Shown: positions 20,576 to 31,425 of the stretch, one piece after another
How the letters are laid out: the number at the start of each line of letters is the position of its first letter
Position numbering within the stretch: position 1 is the first letter of the stretch
Assembly (NCBI GenBank): GCA_964035545.1
Contig: OZ037771.1
Coordinates: 11,669,980 to 11,733,979 of the forward strand
DNA from: Bugula neritina
Taxonomy: Eukaryota > Bryozoa > Gymnolaemata > Cheilostomatida > Bugulidae
Direction of reading: 5' to 3'
Length of the DNA: 64,000 bases
The notes under the pieces: generated by a model
What the model was told of the DNA's origin: nothing
Seen by the model: only the letters and a program-made list of their open reading frames with translations
Databases searched by the model: none
Translations under genes and position numbers: made by a program

Positions 20576-23500
20576 GCGATGAATCCTCCAGAGAAGAGGA
20601 AACATAGGTCACCCAGACGGGTACCGCGTGCGGACAACCAGGAGTGGCGACAGCCACGGCAGACAGGTAAGGGGCTCCGCCCCGCTGTTACCTTCTCTAT
20701 GCCACTCCACAACCGATTCGACGGGCTCCCAGCCCAAGAATCCGGAAAGGAACCAACACGGGCAACTGGAAACTTAACATCCCCACCTCCGAGGACACAC
20801 TACCACCGTCCCAAACCATCTCCCTCGCGACCTAAAGCGAGAGAGGTGCTCCCTGCGAGAGTAAGGCACAAAGAGAGAGTACAGGTACAGCCCCATGGGA
20901 ACAGCTATTTCTTGCCCAGTAAAATAGAGGGCAAAGCTGTTACTTGCCTACTTGATTCGGGCTGTACCACGAACCTCATGAGTCGCCAACTCTTTGATAC
21001 CCTCAGCACTAGGGTCAGGGGCAAGATGGAACCGTACGAGAAGGAGTATGGCACCCTGGCTGACGGGTCGTGCATTCCCTTCTATGGTATAATTGAGCTG
21101 ACGGGACGCGTCCGAGATCAAACAATCCAAGAGACGTTTATCGTCAGTCAGCTCAAGGAGGACGCCATCCCCGGAATGCCATTCCTGAAACGGCACGGAT
21201 GTCACATCGACTTCAGCAAGTCTGCAATGGTGACGTCCGGGCGAGAACTGGCTTGTGTCGACAAGTTCGGCCGCCCCTTAGTGGGAGGCGTCCAGGTGGT
21301 ACGAAACTGTACCATACCAGGCCGCTCCCGGATTACTATTCACTGCAGAGTGAATGATAACCGGATCTCTGGACTCGGGGTAGTTGACGGCGCGCACGAA
21401 AGAATCCAACTTGCCAGCAGTTTAAACCAACTGACTGAGCGAGGAGAGATCTTAGTGCAGTGTGTAAACCCCTTTACTGAGTCTATCAAGCTACCAGCTG
21501 GGTCTATGCTGGGCCGGTTCCACTCTGTCCAAGAGGAGGACGTGGGCCCGTCGCTGGGAGATGCGACAGAAGAACCCCCTCGATGCCTCAAACTGGGGCG
21601 GGGGACTGTTCCAAAACACATCAGGGAGTTATATGAGACAGCTTGTGGTGGCTGTGCGAGCAACGAGGAACGCCAGGCTATGGCGAAGTTGCTACGCGAC
21701 TATGGTGATGTGTTCAGTAGCCGAGATCACGACGTGGGACTGACTGGAGCTGTCAGACACGAGATACCGCTGACTGCAGGGACAGTCCCTATTCGGCAAC
21801 TCACACGCAGTTTGGGGCCGAAGAAGGAGAAGGAGGTCAGCCGACAAGTCCAGGCTCTTCTGGACCGCGGCCTCATCGAGCCAGCCCACAGTGCGTGGAG
21901 CTCGCCGGTCATATTGGTTCAGAGGAAAGACGGCAGTTGGCGGTTCGAGAAGGTACGGGCGATAGAGGACTGGGTCACCCCCAAGGCTTGACCGGACTCC
22001 GGGCTTTCTTGGGTCTGTTAGGGTATTACAGACAATACATACCAGACTTTGTGGGGATAGCGCAGCCGTTAAAGCGGCTCACCGCAAAGGGAGTGACGTG
22101 GCAGTGGACCCCGGTCGAACAAAGAGCGTTCGACCGCCTCGAGGGTTGCCTACTGACGGCACCCATCTTGGCATACCCAGACCCTACTCTGGAGTACATT
22201 CTCGACACAGACGCCAGTGACCAGAATGTTGGCGCTGTGCTGTTTCAAGTGCAGGAAGGCCGAGAAGTAGTAGTAGCTTACTACAGCAAGTCTCTCTCAC
22301 CCACTGAACGAAATTACTGCACTACCCGCAAGGAGTTGCTGGCAGTAATCAAGTCAGTGAAGCACTTCAGACCATACCTGTCGGCAGGAAGTTCCAGCTG
22401 CGTACGGTTCATGCCTCCCTGATCTGGTTGTGCAAGAGAGCAGAACCGTCCAGTCAGGTTGCCCGGTGGCTTGAAATCCTAGCTGAGTTCTCCTACCGGA
22501 TCGAACACTGACCGGGCAGGAGACACAGCAATGCGGACGGTTTGAGCCGCCGACCTGATGGAGGTTGCAAACAGTGTCTCAACATCGAGAAGAGGGACGG
22601 AGGTCCCCCACGATGTGAGTTAGAGACACTGGCTCACCACGGAGCACAGTTTGACTGGGACCAGGGTCAACTAAAACAGAAGGTTGATGAGTCCCCAGAG
22701 GTTGTACAAAACCTCCGCGCCAACCCTGTTCTGGCAGATAATGTTCGAGAGCTGAAGAAGCTTCAAGAAGAGCTGCCTGGGGTGGTGGCAGACATATATC
22801 GGGCCAAAAAGGAAGGGCGACGACCCAGCGAGAAACAACTACGGCAGGGATGCGCCGAGTTCCGACTGTTCTGTCAACGTTGGGACTCGCTTAGGATCGG
22901 GCAAGATAGTCTGCTGACCAATTCCTTAGCCGCCAACGGCAGACACCCAGAGAGGAAAAGGGTGGTCTGCCCCACTGCCATACGCCGTGAGTTAATTTGG
23001 GACACTCACAAGCAGGCTAACGCAAGAGTCAAGAGAGTGATCTTTAAATTACAACTCCGGTGGTATTGGCCAAGATGGGGCATGATGTCCGACTCAGAGT
23101 GAAGCAGTGTGAAATCTGCCAGGCCAGCAAGCGTGGCCGTTTCCCTGGTGAAGCGGGACGGCGAAGGTTTTATGCTGGAAGGCTGTGGCAAGCAGTAGCT
23201 GTCGACCTGGTCGGACCCATGCCCCTAACCCCCAGAGGCAATAGTTGGATCTTGGTATTGACCGACCACTTTACCAGGTGGGCGGACGCTCTGGCTATCC
23301 CAGATGCGTCAGCCCCGACAGTGGCCAGGGTGCTAGACCAACATGTATGCTCTTACTTCGGTCTCCCCGAACAGATACACTCTGATCAAGGCACTCAGTT
23401 CCAGTCTCAACTGATTAGCAACCTTTGCCGCCTCTGGGGAGTGAATCAGAGCAGGACCACCCCTTACCATCCCCAAGGTAACGGGGTGGTGGAGCGCAAT

Positions 23501-24611
23501 AACCGGATGCTAGGTGATGCGCTCCGGAGTCTACTCCTCAGACGCAGTCAGGAGGAATGCGACACGGTGCTGCCGCAGGTCATGCATGCATACCGTACCA
23601 CCCCACTCACCAATACTAGTGAGACCCCAAACCTCTTGATGCTCGGGAGAGAGACTCGTGTTCCTGACCATCTTACCTACCACGTTCCAGAGAAAGACAG
23701 CTCGATTCACGAGTATTCCAGTGAACTTGTGGAACGGATGAGGGTCGCACACGAAAATCTGCGAGAAAAGCAGCGGCAGGTGCGGCGCGAGGATTCCGAA
23801 GAACCACCCCTCTATTAGACAGGAGATTGAGTGTGGATAGTCAATTACCGTAGGCCTCGCGGACAAGCGGCTGAGTTACAGCCTAAGTTCGTGGGACCCT
23901 ACGTGATAGTCGAAGCTATGCCTAACCATACCTACAAGATTGAGCACTCAGGACAGGTGTCCATCCAAAATGAGGCTCGCTTGAAGCTGTATTGGGCTAG
24001 CCCAGACGCAATGGGAGAAGCTCCCCTGTTGTTGAAGCCCAGGAGGCATACGACAACGCGTGGACGACGGCGGCATGGACCAGAGTATGAGATGGTCATC
24101 CCGCGGGAGGACGACTTGGTACGAGACGAGCGACCGCTTCTACCCACAAAAGTGTGTCCGCCGCCTCCTATACCAAGTCTGATTCCATCACTTCCAGAAG
24201 CCGAGCCGGTTCCGGAAGTGCAAACCCCCACGGAGGGAGGGGCTCCATCCAGAGAAGAGGTAGAAATAACCACTACCGGTGAATTAGAAGCGCCGCCAGA
24301 GGCCCCGGCTAGTCCACCGGTGAGTGCGCCACCTCCCCTAGAGCAGGACAACCCCATCATATTTAAAAGTTTTTGTATGTGACTGCATTGAAAGCGGCGC
24401 GTATGAAAGTCTAGCAGGGAACTGTACGGGAAAAGTATCGAGCAATTGTGGGAGTTGTCAACACCCTGGAAAAGTTAACTTTTGTATCGGCGGATTTAGA
24501 AATAAAATTCATCCGCCGGGTGTGCAAAGTCCTAGTCACGCACCTCAACCACGTTGCTCGATCTTTTCTTATGCTGATGCAGTCAAGAGCAGACGTGTTC
24601 CTAGTCAATAG
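20538..24611 (+). pseudogene. pol: Pro-pol of element 3, RT core deleted
   Basis: The protease is intact in motif (LLDSGCTTN) in a frame open to 21991. At about 21945 the text jumps from the start of RT (GSWRF) to its end (EKVRA), removing the catalytic palm. Frameshifts follow near 21980 and 22380. RNase H is otherwise recognisable (DTDAS near 22210). Integrase has the HHCC region and an apparently complete DDE core in 23060-23818: AVDLVGP, HSDQGTQF, VVERNN. A stop at 23816 and then the GPY/F module (KFVGPYVIVE) follow. The tail ends with PRCSIFSYADAVKSRR and TAG at 24609-24611. Confidence 0.85.
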
Positions 24612-24637
24612 TTCAAACCATTTCACAAATATTCAGT

Positions 24638-25375
24638 ATGTCATACGATAGCGGATCGTGGGGTGAGTTAACTATGTCTTGATATGGAAACTAGATTGCA
24701 TCACTCAGCTCTAACTCGTCTGAGTCAATTGAGCTGGAGATAGGTTAGTGAACTACAGTGGTAGGAACTCAGATTGACTTAGAGATTTCACATTCTCACT
24801 GCAGTATGTGTTCTGTTCCAACTACTCACTACCATAAATCTCAACGAGTGCTAACTGAACGAGAAGTTGTCAGGCTGTCCAAGGCCGACAACACTACAGT
24901 GTATTGTACTAACGCTGTTGAAACTCTTTCAGGTTACACTCGACCCGCTACAACCAGGGTACGGGATAGAGCACCTCTCGCTCCACACCACGAGGAGTAT
25001 ACCAATGGCAAACGACCTGGACCACTGCGCCGCCGCTGGCGGTGGGTGTCGCCGGAGACGGAGACAAAGATAGAAGCGGCCTGGGGACCCAAAGGAAGGA
25101 CACAGTGCCAGATTTGCTATGATGAGAGCCCGTCTCACCACTCCCTGAGGCTACACGTCAATGCCCATTTCTTACTAACATTCTGTCCATGCGGACACAA
25201 CGACGTCTACCCCTACTCGGTCACCAGGCATCGAGCGGCTGGATGCTTCCCGGGGGAGAACTATGTAGTAGATGCTGATCTCTATCCGGAATTTCTGGCT
25301 CTAATACGGCCCTTAGTGAAGAAGGCGATGTTACTGGCCGTTCTAACCTCCAGTTTCCAGAATGTGCTAGACTAG
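24638..25375 (+). CDS. Accessory zinc-finger ORF (ORF3), element 3, spliced, C-terminally truncated
   Basis: Exon a is 24638-24662 (ATG, MSYDSGSW), donor GTGAGT. The intron is 24663-24932 (270 nt) with a perfect TACTAAC branch-point word and acceptor CTCTTTCAG. Exon b is 24933-25375, phase-matched, opening GYTR. It encodes C-x2-C-x12-H-x3-H, then C-x-C-x12-H-x4-C, and the conserved helical region (FLALIRPLVKKA). It stops at 25373-25375 just after homology with element 1 ends, so the Pro linker and coiled coil are lost with the 3' end of the element. Function unknown. Confidence 0.7.
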
Positions 25376-25700
25376 TTCATTCAGTCTACAAGTGTCTATG
25401 TCAGGGCTATGTTTATTCCAGGGCTTACAGAAGTAGTATTAAATATCCCTGGCTGTGAGCCGTGTTCATGGGCACCTGTTCAGACATGTCTAGATTTCCC
25501 TAAAATCGAGCTGTGGCCGCTGACCCCTAAAGGAAAAACCTTTGTGGACTTCAGCTACCTGTTGCAGCATGACTCTCCCACTCTAAGCATGGCAAGCATG
25601 CTCTCAAGTCTCAAGTTCTTGACGGAATTTGATGGCAAGGTTATTTCACTTGACTTTGTTTTTTGTAAACTGGTTTGTGACAATTTTTCAGCCTTTATGC

Positions 25701-26653
25701 CAGAGATGGGCAATTGGCAGCCTGCTGGCCACATCACGCCCTCCTACTGTTTTAATCAGGCCCTCAGCCGATACTAGCAATTCTTATAATTTCATTGGTT
25801 TCTTAATCATTCACAGAATGTTTATACTATGCAACACTGGCCAATCATGAGCATGACTCATGAGAAGATTCTGACCAATGGGTCATTCCGTGTCAAATCA
25901 ACCAAATTTCAGAAAATCCAACGCCTTTACATCTCAGATTTTGTTCATATTTACTCCAAATGGACCCACACATGTCTTGAGTACTATTCTTGAATATTTC
26001 TGACCTGACACAAAAATCTTTTGAGAAATGACTACTTCTGTGAACAAGGGTTGGGAAAAATTTTGATGAAAATTTGTGATTTTCACTTTTAGACCAATTT
26101 ATAAATGTCCATATCTCAATCATTTTTCTAGACTGAGCCCTAAAATTTGGTGTGTGATCTGATAACGGCTATCAATTTGAAATCTTTCAAAGTTCACAAA
26201 AATTTGCCAATATTCAATAGCTTAGCATATATGCACACAAAGTATTCTGCAGTATGTGTTACTACTAGTGCAAATTAATAGGCATTATCAAATCACACGC
26301 AAAATTTTAAGGCTCAGTCTAGAAAAATGATTGAGATATGGCTACTAAAAGTATTTTTCATACTTCTCACTAATTACAGTGCTATAAGTATACCCGATAA
26401 ATTGTTTGCTGCTTTCTTGCCTAGTGAACTATATACAACCTGTTGTTGAATCAATACACTGTTAGCTTTTGCATTCAGCATCTACATTCTGCATTTCATA
26501 CTTTTAGCCTAGGAAACAGGAGGAAAGGCAATTTTTTATTTGCATTTGGTAATGCAGCGTTGTACCTTGAATTTACAACTAAAAAAACCTGACCCTTCTT
26601 ACGCCTTAAATCTTGAGATCTAGCCCCATTTCTAAAATATTTGCCCATCCCTG
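25701..26653. mobile_element. Non-autonomous hAT-type DNA transposon
   Basis: Terminal inverted repeats CAGAGATGGGCAA (left) and, as its complement, CAGGGATGGGCAA (right), flanked by a perfect 8-bp duplication CTTTATGC (25693-25700 and 26654-26661). CAGRG termini and 8-bp duplications are hAT hallmarks. 953 bp, no transposase. It contains an internal inverted repeat (26108-26343) that may be a nested insertion. Confidence 0.9.
26108..26343. repeat. Imperfect inverted repeat, about 73-bp arms
   Basis: 26108-26180 is nearly the reverse complement of 26270-26343 (shared core CATATCTCAATCATTTTTCT), with about 90 bases between. Lies inside the hAT element. May be a nested foldback or MITE. Confidence 0.75.
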
Positions 26654-27306
26654 CTTTATGCTGCAGTTTATATTTATAATTTGTGTTCTTCTGTTTTACA
26701 GGGCAAGCTTTCCATGTCTCAAGACACATTTAATTGCTGCCTTAAAGAGTAGAAAAAAGCAGAAGCTGCCTTTTTCAATCACAGAGCAGACTCTTCGCAC
26801 ACTTGAAATATATACTGTTTTATATAAAAGTGTTTAATTATGTTCTTATTGATGATGTCACATATTTGTTAAAAATGAGTCACCAAAATAAAAGTCTTTT
26901 AATAAAATATGAAATGAAGAAGTTTTATATAAAAATAAGTATTTAAAGTATTTTACTTCATTTGCCTACATTTTGATAATGTTACCATTTTTTATGGCAA
27001 TACACCCAATAAACCTTTAATATAAATAATAAACATAATGTACAATATAATAATAAAAGCAAGTGTATATAATCAATTAACGTTCTAAGGAAAGTAGATT
27101 AATTTAAATTTCACAGCTTCATAAGAAATTTATTAAACGCTTAGGCACTGAACCATTAGTATCACACACGTATATAATGTTGTATATCACTTTATGATAC
27201 TATAGTTATAAAGTATTTTTCTGCATCTCTATTTAGCATTTCAGGTACTTTTAATACTGGTCAACTATTACTGGTATTTAACATCTCTCTCTGGCTCTCG
27301 AGTTTC

Positions 27307-30300
27307 TTAGAGATCATTGCTGCAAGTGTTACAGGAACTCTTACAGGCAGTAGCAACATTCTGTCTCTGACAGAGACCTCTTTCTGCCCAAACCAAACAA
27401 GCATAAACACTATCTGAACATGTCACTGAAGACTTCTTTGTGGAGGTTAGTGGCTGAGCTGTCGTGAAAGAGTAGCTCTCCCGGCAACTGTTGCAGGAAG
27501 CTGAGCATTGATCTCTCACACTACTAATGCTACAGTGACCTGAAGTATATATATATATAAAAAGGTCAATGTCTTTTCATAGCATCACAAGCTAAACTAA
27601 GTAGTTGTACCTATAGAATTCAGCTAAATTTGACAAAAAATGGAGATTTCAACTATATGCCATATTTCAACTCATAAATTCTAATACTTTCATTTTTTAA
27701 AGGTGCACAAAAGAAAATATACGTTTGTCAAAGAAATTGGCAAAACATTTTAGTAACCAATAGACTTAAAGCTGCATGAAACGGTATGTAGCAATTTTAC
27801 AAAAAATTACCATAACTCTTGAAAATTAAAGCAGCTCGAGGGCTGATTTGTTGCATAGTTATAATATTATAATTAAGATTGTATGTAAGATTATATATGT
27901 AAAATACCAGCTTTCCCACTGCTTCAATTTGTAAAAGTAACAGGAATTTTTCACAAAGCTACACACCATTTTTGCATCATGTTTCCTAGTTACATGTAAT
28001 AACAAGTGATGTCAATTTATACATTTTATTTAGACTTCAACAAACAAACACAAATCTGAGTGTGAGCTTATTATATATTCTGGTAAATAGTTTCAACACT
28101 CAGTTATTAATAAACTCATAACTTTAAACAGCTTACCGTTTTTTGCCCAAGCCTGGCATTCCCACCTATTGTCTACACAAGGTGCGCTGGTGATATGGTG
28201 TGTGACTTTAGGTGTTTTAGTGGGAGTAGCTGGTGGTATACTCTCTACAGTTCCTATAGCTTGATCACTGGTGAGTTCTGATTGGCTGGTCAGGATATCC
28301 TTGATCTCAGACCTGTTTCTGATTGGCTGAGTAATTTCACTGTGCAGATCTATTGGCTCAGCACACAAACCACATGTCTGCCTACATATCTATGGAACAG
28401 ATTTCATTAGATGATATTTACTTATATAGTTTTATGCTATAAACCTTGTCATCCATATATACAACAAAGTTTCTTTCAACTATGCAGTTTGTGGTCTTGC
28501 AAAACTATTGATAAAACGAAGAGATCTAAACTTATATTTTCATATCAAGTAAAATTGGTGATCAGAATATAAGATATTTTAATATATTTATTTAATATTT
28601 ATATAAACTATTTTGTTATATAGCCCTATAGCAAATAGAATAAGATGGTTTTAACTTACAGGAATAATTTGATTGAAAAATAATATAAGTTTTAAAACAG
28701 CTAGTAGTGACTCACCCTTTTCACCGACTGACTTTTGCACTGGTCTTGATTTCTCCAGATATGGCAGAGAGATGGGAGATTGTCATCACAGGCTGTTTCT
28801 GAACGTAAAGCCAGTAACTTGGGTCTTGAATTTAAAATTGAATTATTAGCTGCAGCAATTGAGGGTTTGTTTACAAGTGTAGCTAGTGTGCTAACAGTAT
28901 TAGTCATGCTAGATTTAGTGCTAGTAGTAGCAGTGGTAGTAGCAGGCATGTGTGTAGAAGTTACTGTCACTGCAGTCGCAGTACTTATAGTAGCTAGTGA
29001 AAAATGTTTATTTGCTTCTCTGATAGAAGAAGGGCCAGTAGCAGTAGAAGAGGTGACATTAGTAACTCTTCTGATGGCTCCAGCTGTGATATCAAGCAGA
29101 GAATTTGATCTCGTGGTTAATGTGATTTGTTTACTATTAGTAGAGATCACTGGATTAGCAGACGACACAGGTCTGTGAGTAGCAGAGGCAGACTGTGTTG
29201 TGGTGATTTGACGGCACCTACCACAGGACTTGGGGCAAAGAGTAGCAACTACTGAGCTGGTACTACAGTAACCGATATTTTTCCAACCTTCACAGCTAGT
29301 CTTACTATCTTCACACGCCATATAACCTACAATATTGCAAAAAATACCTGTACTGATCCACGTGTCTCTAAGCTTTGAATTATGTGTATGAATTTTTTAC
29401 TAGATTTTGGAAACAGTTGCATCCAATGAAACCAAAATCGTAAGTTCGTGCAAACCACACCTACAAATTCGTCGTACAAGCATCCATTTGCATAATTTGA
29501 AGCAATGGAAACACAGTGAATGACTATAAAATACCGTTGGAATAGAAAGCACAGTGACAAAGTCAAGTATAAACGCCCTCTGTTTGAAATACAGACACTC
29601 ACATTTGGACTTGTTTATTTAGCATTGATATATTTTTAGGCTATATTGATTACTTTCAATTGCATAGAGTTCTAAACAATTTGTGGAAAAAGGGTTATAT
29701 ATAGTTCTGCATAAGAAAAATATAGTTTTGAAGTTGTAAACTCTAGAGAATTAAAACCATATTATGCTTTTGCGGCACGTCAGCTAATTTACTTTTTTCA
29801 TTTCTTATTTTACCTTTAAATTTAGGGCAATACCTTTTGACTAAACAAATGAATAAATAGAAATTTTGAACACTGACTGCACTAGGTTCATTAATTACAT
29901 TTATACACCACTTAACAGTCCTACCTGATTGTTTGCTGGCAGTTGTGGGCTGTTTTTGATTCTCTAGTTTGTTTGCTTCTTCACTTAGGGTAGTTGTAGG
30001 CTCAGAGGAGACTAGAGTAGTAGATCTGGTTGTGAGCCGAGTTCTGGTTGTAGATGTAGTTGTGGGAGTAGCCGACGTTGAATCTATCCCTAAAGGTGTT
30101 GGTGGACTCATGTGACTTTTGGGCTTTACATTTTCATCATTGTCAGAAAGCATTGTGGGTCGAAGAATGCTCTTTTCAGTTGTTGGTGTACTTCCCATGA
30201 CTGCCTGCCTGGTTGTAAAATAGCGAGATGTAGCAGCATCTGGAGTTGTTGTCTCAGTGTTAATAGTTGCTAACTTTGTCCTTGACATGAGAACCCTGGA

Positions 30301-31425
30301 GTTGTTTCGTTCTGGCAGAGTGCAAAGACCACAGGACTTGGGACATCTCTTCATCGTCTCAATGTCAACCTTGCAGTCTCCATTAGCAGCATAATTCATG
30401 CAGGAGTCATGTGTGTCTCTGCAGTTCCTCCCTGGGCTAACTGAGTAAGTAAGGTCAAAGATATTTTAGAACAAACTGTTTGTGTAATTTTGTCAAGTGG
30501 AGTTGCGCTCAATATATTACTCCAGTTTCATGAAAACTACACAAGCCAATGATATTGTATTGCAGCAACTTTTTAGACTTTTGTAATTGAATAAATAAAT
30601 ATCATATTATTTATTTATCTAAATTTGTTGCTGTGTTTGCATCTTCCAGAGGTTTTGACTAGCTTTAATTGATGGGCATAGCCAAATTATGCACACTAAT
30701 CTGAAGACCGGAACTTATTTTTGATGCTTCCTAATATCAAGCTTTGGTCAAAACAAAATCAAATAAGTCAATAGTAATAACAAGAAATCATTAACTAGGT
30801 AACTTCAGATTTGAAAAATTTTAAATGTGAAGCTTTATGCAGTTTCTAATAATGTCAGTTACTACTATAAATCGTAAGCAATTAGTTACAACTCATTATC
30901 ATATCATGTTATACTAATGCTTTAATCTAGTTTTTTAAAACAATTATAAAGCAAATAAGTTTATATAGCAAATATTTTTTTAATTTCTTCCCCGTAAAGA
31001 TTATTGTTTAGTCTAGACTGCAACAAACATTTTTCATCAGCAACAAATCATTATCGGCAGCAGTATATCAGTTTTCGGCGACAGCAAACTGTTCTCAGCA
31101 CCATTTAATCATTGAAAAACAATTAGTTAACCGTAAACCCTTGAGTTGATTTTATAAAGTCTACCATTCGAACAAAAATTTAAAAGTTACAATTCTACAG
31201 AAGCTGTACCTGTAACAGGGAGTATAAGGTTCTTAGATGGAGAATTCAATGCACCAGGTCTGTTATTTGGTCTCCTACAGACCCCACAGCTGTATGCACA
31301 GTTTTCTGACATATAAGATGCTTGGGTCTTTCTCTCGCACTCTCCCACACTCTGCCAGTACGGACAGAAACCATCCATGTCGTAGCAGTCGTTCTCTCTA
31401 TAACTGAAGTTCCCCAGAGCTACTT
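27307..31425 (-). CDS. ShKT repeat and mucin-like tail exons
   Basis: Six ShKT-type six-cysteine modules. 1: CYDMDGFCPYW...CGVC (31210-31425). 2: CRDTHDSC...CGLC (29925-30440). 3: CEDSKTSCEGW...CGRC (28716-29326). 4: split over 28716-29326 and 28137-28389 (CDDNLPSLCHIW...CGLC). 5: split over 28137-28389 and 27307-27539 (CVDNRWECQAW...CNSC). 6: CSDSVYACLVW...CNTC before TAA. Linkers after modules 2 and 3 are long, Thr/Ser-rich and probably O-glycosylated. Modules 4 and 5 are each cut by an intron; modules 2 and 3 begin near exon starts. ShKT domains here are extracellular adhesion or inhibitory modules appended to a protease, not evidence of a toxin. Confidence 0.87.

Larger units (their letters stand above)
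18507..25366 (+). mobile_element. Element 3: Ty3/gypsy LTR retrotransposon, 3' truncated
   Basis: 5' LTR (split by a MITE), tRNA-Leu primer site, broken gag, frameshift signal, broken pol lacking the RT core, intact integrase core, and an accessory ORF. The homology to the ORF3 of element 1 ends near 25366; no polypurine tract or 3' LTR follows, so the right end was lost by deletion or recombination. The left boundary is inferred from the TGTGGTGGCTC start and the break in element 4. No target duplication can be checked. It is closer to element 1 than to element 2. Confidence 0.85.
25376..26836 (+). other. Two possible host exons separated by a hAT insertion
   Basis: 25409-25640 is less AT-rich than its surroundings and open, including WAPVQTCLDFPKIELWPLTP and FLTEFDGK. 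26701-26836 follows an acceptor-like TTCTGTTTTACAG and is open to TAA at 26836 (KTHLIAALKSRKKQKLPFSI...). The second piece faintly resembles the C-terminal helix of Gfo/Idh/MocA-type oxidoreductases, which I do not trust without a search. The donor after the first piece (GTTATT) is poor and phases do not clearly agree. Could be a decayed host gene or part of an unrecognised repeat. Confidence 0.25.

Noticed and set aside
28780-29178. 132-residue hydrophobic frame on the plus strand
   Set aside because: It is the antisense shadow of the Thr/Ser-rich linker in the ShKT exon at 28716-29326, whose splice sites and cysteine motifs are much stronger evidence.
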